NCBI RefSeq assembly: GCF_019649055.1
Contig: NW_026570286.1
Location: 186,001 to 250,000 of the forward strand
Source: Paramacrobiotus metropolitanus
Taxonomy: Eukaryota; Tardigrada; Eutardigrada; Parachela; Macrobiotidae
Reading direction: 5' to 3'
DNA: 64,000 nucleotides
The notes under the pieces are model-generated. The model saw nothing but the letters and a program-made list of their open reading frames with translations. It was not told the origin of the DNA and did not search any database. The position numbers were made by a program, and so were the translations under genes. This document shows, piece after piece, positions 58,649 to 64,000 of this stretch (position 1 is its first letter; each line of letters opens with the position of its first letter).

Positions 58649-59956
58649 CGAGGGTACCTAATCAAGTCATGTCGTATATTTTTTATTTATTTACTGGTTC
58701 GCACAATTCACTTTATTTTCTCGAAATACTCTCCCTTGGCCTTCATACATTTTCTACATCTATCCCTCCACTCATCGAACATCGAAACAAAAAAACGGCG
58801 ACCCAGAGAAGAGATGGCACTATCAAGATTTCCTTCGAGTTCTTCATCACTTCCAAACTTTTTTCCGCGAAGTTTATCTTTCAAAGTGGGGAATATTTTG
58901 AAATCGTGGGGGGCCAAATCAGGGCTGTAGGCAGGATGCGGGAGAATTTTCATACCAGACGCAGCTAAATAATTTTTTGTGTATTTTGAGGTGTGTGGAC
59001 GGGCGTTATCGTGATGCCAAATCACATGGGTCGTTCCACTTTGGGGTCGTTTTCTCGCATTTTCGCAAAGAAAGGTTCAAGTACATTTTCACAGTACCAC
59101 GCAGAATTCACTGTAGTTTTAGGAGGTAGAGCTCGTTTGTGAATGATTCCGTTCCTGCCCGATACAAAGGCGTACATAACTTTCCGGGTACTTCGGGATC
59201 GCTTGACAATTGTCGGTCTTCCGCTTCCTTTGGTGATCCAAGTTTTATTTTGCTGCTTCCGTTTTGGTTCGTAGTATGCAAACCAACTTTCATCTTCAGT
59301 GTAGATTTCATACTGACGCTTGGATGATAAATCTTCTAGCATTAACTTGGCCAAATTCACACGCGAACGCTTCTGGGCAGAAGTCAGCAAATGAGGTACC
59401 CAACGCGACACTACTTTGCGCAAATTCAGATCAACACGCAAAATGCAGTCCACACTTGCCTCGTTAATCCCGGTTTCGTCCACTATCTCTCTAATAGATA
59501 TATGGGGATCCTTCTCAACCAGGCGCTTAACGGTGGCAATCTTTTCCGGAGTCCTCGCTGAAACTGGTCTTCCCGATCGCCGATCATCGTCGAGATCAAA
59601 TTTGTCCGCACGGAACCGCCAGAACCATCGCTCCACTGTGCGCAATGAAGGACACTGACTTCCAAACAGTAATTGCATTTCCGAATGGCATTCGGTTGCA
59701 TTGAGTTTTTTAAAAAAATTTGCGTACATGATAGCGCGAAACCCATGTTTCGTCATGCGCGCCATTTTTAATAATGAATTAAATTTTCACCCGAGTGAAT
59801 GGCACGCTGACTCATGCTGACTGCCACCGAGAGGGGGCATTGACTCGGCCATCAGCCTACTGATACAGTTATGAATGCCCTATTTTTTAAAAATGATTTC
59901 ATATTTTTATTTTCGTAAGTTATATGCGAACGACATTACTTGATTAGGTACCCTCG
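58649..59956 (-). mobile_element. mariner transposon with TIRs and TA target duplication
   Basis: Both ends read CGAGGGTACCTAATCAAGT inwards (58649 and, inverted, 59956), with similarity continuing to about 28 bp, and TA lies directly outside each end. The element is about 1.3 kb, the usual mariner length, and contains a transposase on the minus strand. With matching ends and one visible coding defect, it appears fairly young. Confidence 0.93.
58708..59765 (-). pseudogene. mariner transposase, one frameshift
   Basis: The frame from 59765 gives 247 residues: an N-terminal paired-like DNA-binding half (FFKKLNATECHSEMQLLFG, CPSLRTVERWFWRFR, then GRPVSARTPEKIATVKRLV), and the first catalytic Asp in YTEDESWFAYYE. 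It stops at 59022 just after KVERPM. The adjacent frame to 58708 continues WHHDNARPHTSKYT with the second Asp and YSPDLAPHDFKIF with the third. Spacing between the second and third Asp is 34 residues, the mariner D,D34D signature. The two frames overlap at 59022-59025, so one small indel separates them. Together the length (about 350 residues) is normal for mariner. As read here the enzyme is inactive; a sequencing slip is possible. Confidence 0.92.
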
Positions 59957-59959
59957 TAC

Positions 59960-60765
59960 AAGATAGCGTAGTCCGAAATATGGACTGAGGAAGATTAACG
60001 CATTTCTCAAACTTCTAAAAAGTAAATCTGAAGATCAAGTGCAGCAAATATTTCGCAAGTACCACGGTAAAACATCTAGACATCGTGTAGAACGGACTGT
60101 TGACTTGACGAGAGTCTGGAAAAATGAGTAAAAATACACAGCAAATTTTTGGATGTCTACCTAAATTCCATGCTTGGACTACGAATTTTCTCCTAAAGGC
60201 GGGTGGCCACATTTTCGTGACTTCCCTATGGGGTTTCGTGTTTCTGTTCGACCGGAAGTTTCTAGAATTTATGGAAATTTGAGGCCTAATTCACCTGTTT
60301 TAAAATGTTTTTTGAAAGTCGACATGCATGTTGTTACGTGTGCGTAATGACTGGCCGATTATTATCACATTGCTGATCGATGAGAGTGCGTCTTACGCAT
60401 GATAAGTAAATCTATCCATCCTTAATAAATTATACCGGACTTGTGGGTGAGGTTCTGAGACTTCTAACTCTGACTAATTCTGTTCTAGTTCGATTAGTGT
60501 TACGCTACGGTTTGTGCTGTCAAAGGATATTTTTTGTTGCAGGACATCTGTATTTTTATACAAACTTCAGTTGTTGGACGACTGCGGCCGGATATATTAT
60601 ACGCGTACGCTGAACTTCTATGCTAGTACAGTATATCTATAGTCCAACAGAATCACTACGATAGTACGGTGTCAAACGCTTACCCGTAACTATTTTTTTT
60701 GTTTTTCCGCTTGTGTGCACTTATGAAGGTCGGCAGATCATACAATATCATGGTATGATATGCAG
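59960..60765. other. Intergenic DNA between mariner and the BMP-like gene
   Basis: No exon is seen on either strand. The right end is the 3' flank of the minus-strand BMP-like gene. Confidence 0.4.
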
Positions 60766-60767
60766 TC

Positions 60768-60773
60768 TTTATT
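60768..60773 (-). terminator. Poly(A) signal of the BMP-like gene
   Basis: AATAAA on the minus strand, about 63 bases after the stop codon at 60836. Confidence 0.6.
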
Positions 60774-60835
60774 TAAATGAGGAAACATGAACGAGAACAG
60801 TCATAAAATCTCAGAGTTATCAAACGACAGCAGAT

Positions 60836-63607
60836 CTACCGACAAGCACAGCTTTGCGCAACCATATCGTCGTATTGCTTCAGAATAACATTCTGTTCAC
60901 TATCGAAATACAGCAGCGAAATACTGTATAGTTTATCAGGTACACAACATGGTGCGGTGACATTTTTGTCAAATTTGAGATTGTGAACTATACTAATAAT
61001 TGTGGCATGGTTCGAGGGTTTGGATTCTTGACCGATGGGAAACCGACAACTTCCGCGGCAGTAATTCGCTTTAAATCCTTTCGGAGAAATTATCCAACTT
61101 GACCAGCCAATATTTTCAAAACTGACGTACAAATCATGGCGCTTACACGCTTCTCGGATTACTGGCCTGGATTTCGACTTCCTACGTTTAGGCTTGTATG
61201 ACATTGTGGATGACAGCGCGGTGGGTGTTGCGGACTTCGTATTTTTTGTTTTTCCTTTCCCTTTTATGCACTCCTTCAAAATCCCGACTATACCCGGCTT
61301 CATTTTGGTACGACTTGAAGGAGCATCGCGGCGGAAACGGGCTAGAATGGACATTTTGTGCGCATCGGCATGGTCGACTTTAAGGTCATCGGGGGATTCG
61401 TTGCGGTTATGGTGGTAGTTTCCGGCGAGATCGTTTGTTCGGGAACGAATAAAACGATTTTGGTTCTCGGTGTCTATATAATCGGAGTAAACTATTATAC
61501 TTAATAAGGCGTTCTAGGAATGCAGTATAAGTTATTTTTAAGTAAGATTTGCATACAGACCACAGTAATACGGCTTATGTACAGTAGTTTAATTTGACCT
61601 TTCAAGTGGTGCATAACCGAACGGTCATCATATTAAAGACTGTCTGCTGTACTTTTGATTCGGTATTTGGGATTCCGATCTGCCGGCGGTCTGCCATCAT
61701 CCATAAACAACACAAGAGATGGCTGATCGTTGAAGTCATTGGATTTTTCCCATTGGCACTCGTCTGGATTCGCCTCTTCCATGTCTGAACCGTCCGAACA
61801 CCCAATTATAATCCTTAAGCCTACAAACGAACGAATATATTTAGACTTAAACTAATTTTGTACTAAATAAATATGTGGCAGATAAACTGCATATTCAATT
61901 GCTTCTTCATAATGATTATGATCAACTTTGAATTTCTACAAATATTATGTTTTCAAATAAAATGTTTCCTGATAGCATCGAACTGTCTATTTTTACAAAT
62001 ACAAACGATAGTTGTCTTTATTGACAGTTATAAACTTCACACATAATGCAAGCTACCAAGTTACCATTGCAAGCTGTCCAGTGTCTACGTATAAGTATGT
62101 AAATCGTAGAAAATAAATTAAATAATGACAACTGACGCCTGCTCGATCGTGTTTGTATGTGTAAATAATTAACTGACCGCTTTCGGAATCGATTACAAAA
62201 AAAGATTACCTGCGCTCTGCTTCTGCTCCGACTGCATCCAATTCATAACCGTTTCTTTGACAGGAAAAACGTCTGCAAACTGCGCAATGCCTCCCGGTTG
62301 TACCATGACATAAATTGTTTTGGTTGCAAGTGGAACATCGTCTCCAATGTCCAGCACTGCCTGCATTTGATACAAGGTCATGGTGATTTTCTTAATTAAC
62401 CGGTGCCGGTGGGGTTGGTTGTGGCCAGGTGAGAACGGTTTTGCTATCGTTTCCCAGATACCGCCACCAGGAGCGGTCGCGATATCTTTGAGCTTCGGAA
62501 AACGTACAGTAAATTTCACATGCAGTTCCGCTTCCAGCAGCGTTTCCTTCCCGGTTAAACTGGATAAGTTGAAACTTAGTCGCTGTTCGTTTGCTGCTGT
62601 GTCATCGTGAATTTCTGCAGAAGTCAAAGCATTTTTATTATTTTTATCTTTCTAGATTCTTGAAAGTGAATTATAGATTTCACTAAATAAGATCGCTTAG
62701 CGAAATTCGTTTGACTTCATACGCATCAAGAAATTCCGGCAATGAATGGAATATTTTCTCACGATTTATCCATTTATCGCGTAATTACCTGGCTGGTCAA
62801 TCACATACTGCGATAATTGGTTATTCTCTTGTTAGCTCATAGGCAAACATTCTTTGACTAATCATGCGTTAACGCCTGTATGCATACAATATCCGCAAAG
62901 CAGTTACAAGATTTTACGCGACATTTGTTCTATTTGCAGCCATTTTATGATAGCACTGTTATTTGTTTAATTACATAACAAATTCATATGATAAATCGCT
63001 GTTGTTCTGGACGGTATTTTATTTCAGTTCACCACTAGTCGTAGTTCTGATGCAGGCAGATCGATAACATGTTTTAATTACTTATTGCTGAAGAAAACAA
63101 CCTACTTTTATGAATGAAGCTTTTGATGAGATTGGCTTGGAAGGGATTGGGTATGCGCATAACGCCATTCCGGTCGGCGACGGTGTTATATAAATTAATC
63201 ATATATGCCGGCACGTGCGCTGCATAAGTGTTATCGTCGGCTGATCTGACATAACCCGGCTGCAGCTGCCGGCTAGCTTCCGCTATGTTGTTGGGCACTT
63301 CACCATGCGCTTGGTTGTCCGTGGTTTCAAAGGGCAGGAACACCGTATCATTGGGAGCAGAATATCCGCTGTTGTACTGATACACACGATCACCGGCTCG
63401 GGGATATCGGGACAGCACCGCATTGGGAAACTGGAAGACTTGGCTTAATTGCTTAATGGCTTCATGGTCCAATAAAATATTTTTACCCGGCATCGATTGC
63501 TCGGGCTTCTGGTCACCGCTGGTGTGCCGCGCAGCCGCCGCTACTATCAACACACTGATTAGGATTGTCGATAATAAAGTGGCGCACTTATCACTTGACC
63601 AATCCAT
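60836..63607 (-). CDS. BMP-type TGF-beta ligand precursor (four exons, 558 aa)
   Basis: Minus-strand exons 63607-63106, 62614-62210, 61784-61653 and 61473-60836 join in phase 1 at each intron to 558 residues. A signal peptide follows the start (CATLLSTILISVLIVAAAA). The prodomain runs through AYMINLYNTVADRNG, KKITMTLYQMQAVLD and QPSLVLFMDDGRPP. Basic sites RFRR, KPKRR and KSKSR offer furin-type cleavage before the mature part. The mature domain (from Cys456) has the seven-cysteine knot: CKRHDLYVSFENIGWSSWII, ANYCRGSCRFP, NHATIISIVHNL, APCCVPDKL and a CAC-R end. It would be secreted as a dimer and signal through BMP receptors. Features mix dpp/BMP2-4 (CKRH) and 60A types, so the subfamily is open. 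The last acceptor (TATATAG) is weak; the ATG at 63607 was chosen over an upstream TTG. Confidence 0.85.
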
Positions 63608-63609
63608 TT

Positions 63610-64000
63610 CCAAATAATTACAGACACATTAACGGCTGGTTAATTAATTAGGAAGCGGTCAGTTTGAAGAAGTACTACTCAACGCAGAAATCTCGGATCA
63701 GTACATTATCGGATAGCTATTACGCTGCAAGTGATGACCTTTCAATGTATAATCCTAAATGATCATGACATGTTGGATGAACTTGCTCGGCAAATCAACT
63801 AAAGATCAAAATAAAGCTGTAAATTATTATAACGCGACGCTAGAGTTGGAAATCGGTGTGAGTGTGTCTCTCATCGCTTGACTGCGTGGATCGTGAGATC
63901 AGCCGCGTGAAAATGTCGGTGTTTGTAGGTGTGAATTCGGAATTGTTAATCAGTCAGATGTGGATCTGGAATGTCCCTTTCTTTCTCTTTTGCCTTGGAC
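63610..64000. other. Upstream region of the BMP-like gene
   Basis: No coding frame is seen. It probably contains the promoter of the minus-strand gene, with no core element that I can name. Confidence 0.35.

Overview
This window is from an animal nuclear genome. It has spliced genes with short GT-AG introns, a BMP-type growth factor, a receptor guanylate-cyclase fragment, a cluster of seven-transmembrane receptor genes, and many DNA transposons and retroelements. No rRNA, tRNA or bacterial operon was seen. Gene style (compact introns, insect-like chemoreceptor exon pattern, BMP ligand, F-box gene) suggests an invertebrate, possibly an ecdysozoan such as a tardigrade, but the sequence alone does not settle the species. 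All gene models were built by eye from reading frame, splice sites and intron phase.

Layout. 0-0.6 kb: tail of a degenerate guanylate-cyclase domain. 1.9-3.9 kb: a DNA element carrying a Ulp1-like protease ORF between inverted repeat arrays. 4.2-4.7 kb: 3' tail of a LINE. 7.5-12.0 kb: a three-exon F-box gene (533 aa) with a MITE-like element in its first intron. 12-16 kb: repeats and gene-poor DNA. 16.0-18.1 kb (minus): a Ty3/gypsy-type pol relic. 19.5-21.4 kb: a perfect 58-bp palindrome and a long foldback. 21.8-34.8 kb: a long, heavily broken Ty3/gypsy-type element with 5' LTR end, primer-binding site, gag, pol and an unusual 3' coding region. 34.9-37.7 kb: small exons with a recurring cysteine motif, and a TA-flanked MITE. 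37.7-44.5 kb: three tandem seven-transmembrane, gustatory-receptor-like genes (one dead, one intact, one with a single frame break). 44.9-46.4 kb (minus): another multipass membrane gene.

47.3-49.9 kb holds a complete seven-exon gene for a type II (alternative) NADH dehydrogenase. Its last exons and 3' flank are repeated in tandem at 50.2-51.9 kb; the copy differs only by four one-base homopolymer losses. 52.8-57.7 kb: a seven-exon gene for a protein with four C2H2-like fingers. 58.6-60.0 kb: a mariner transposon with TA target duplications and one frameshift in its transposase. 60.8-63.6 kb (minus): a four-exon BMP-like ligand precursor (558 aa), complete in this model.

The host genes do not form one pathway. 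NDH-2 would give mitochondria a non-proton-pumping NADH entry point; the BMP ligand is a secreted signal; the seven-TM cluster looks like a chemoreceptor birth-and-death locus. Much of the remaining DNA is transposon-derived.
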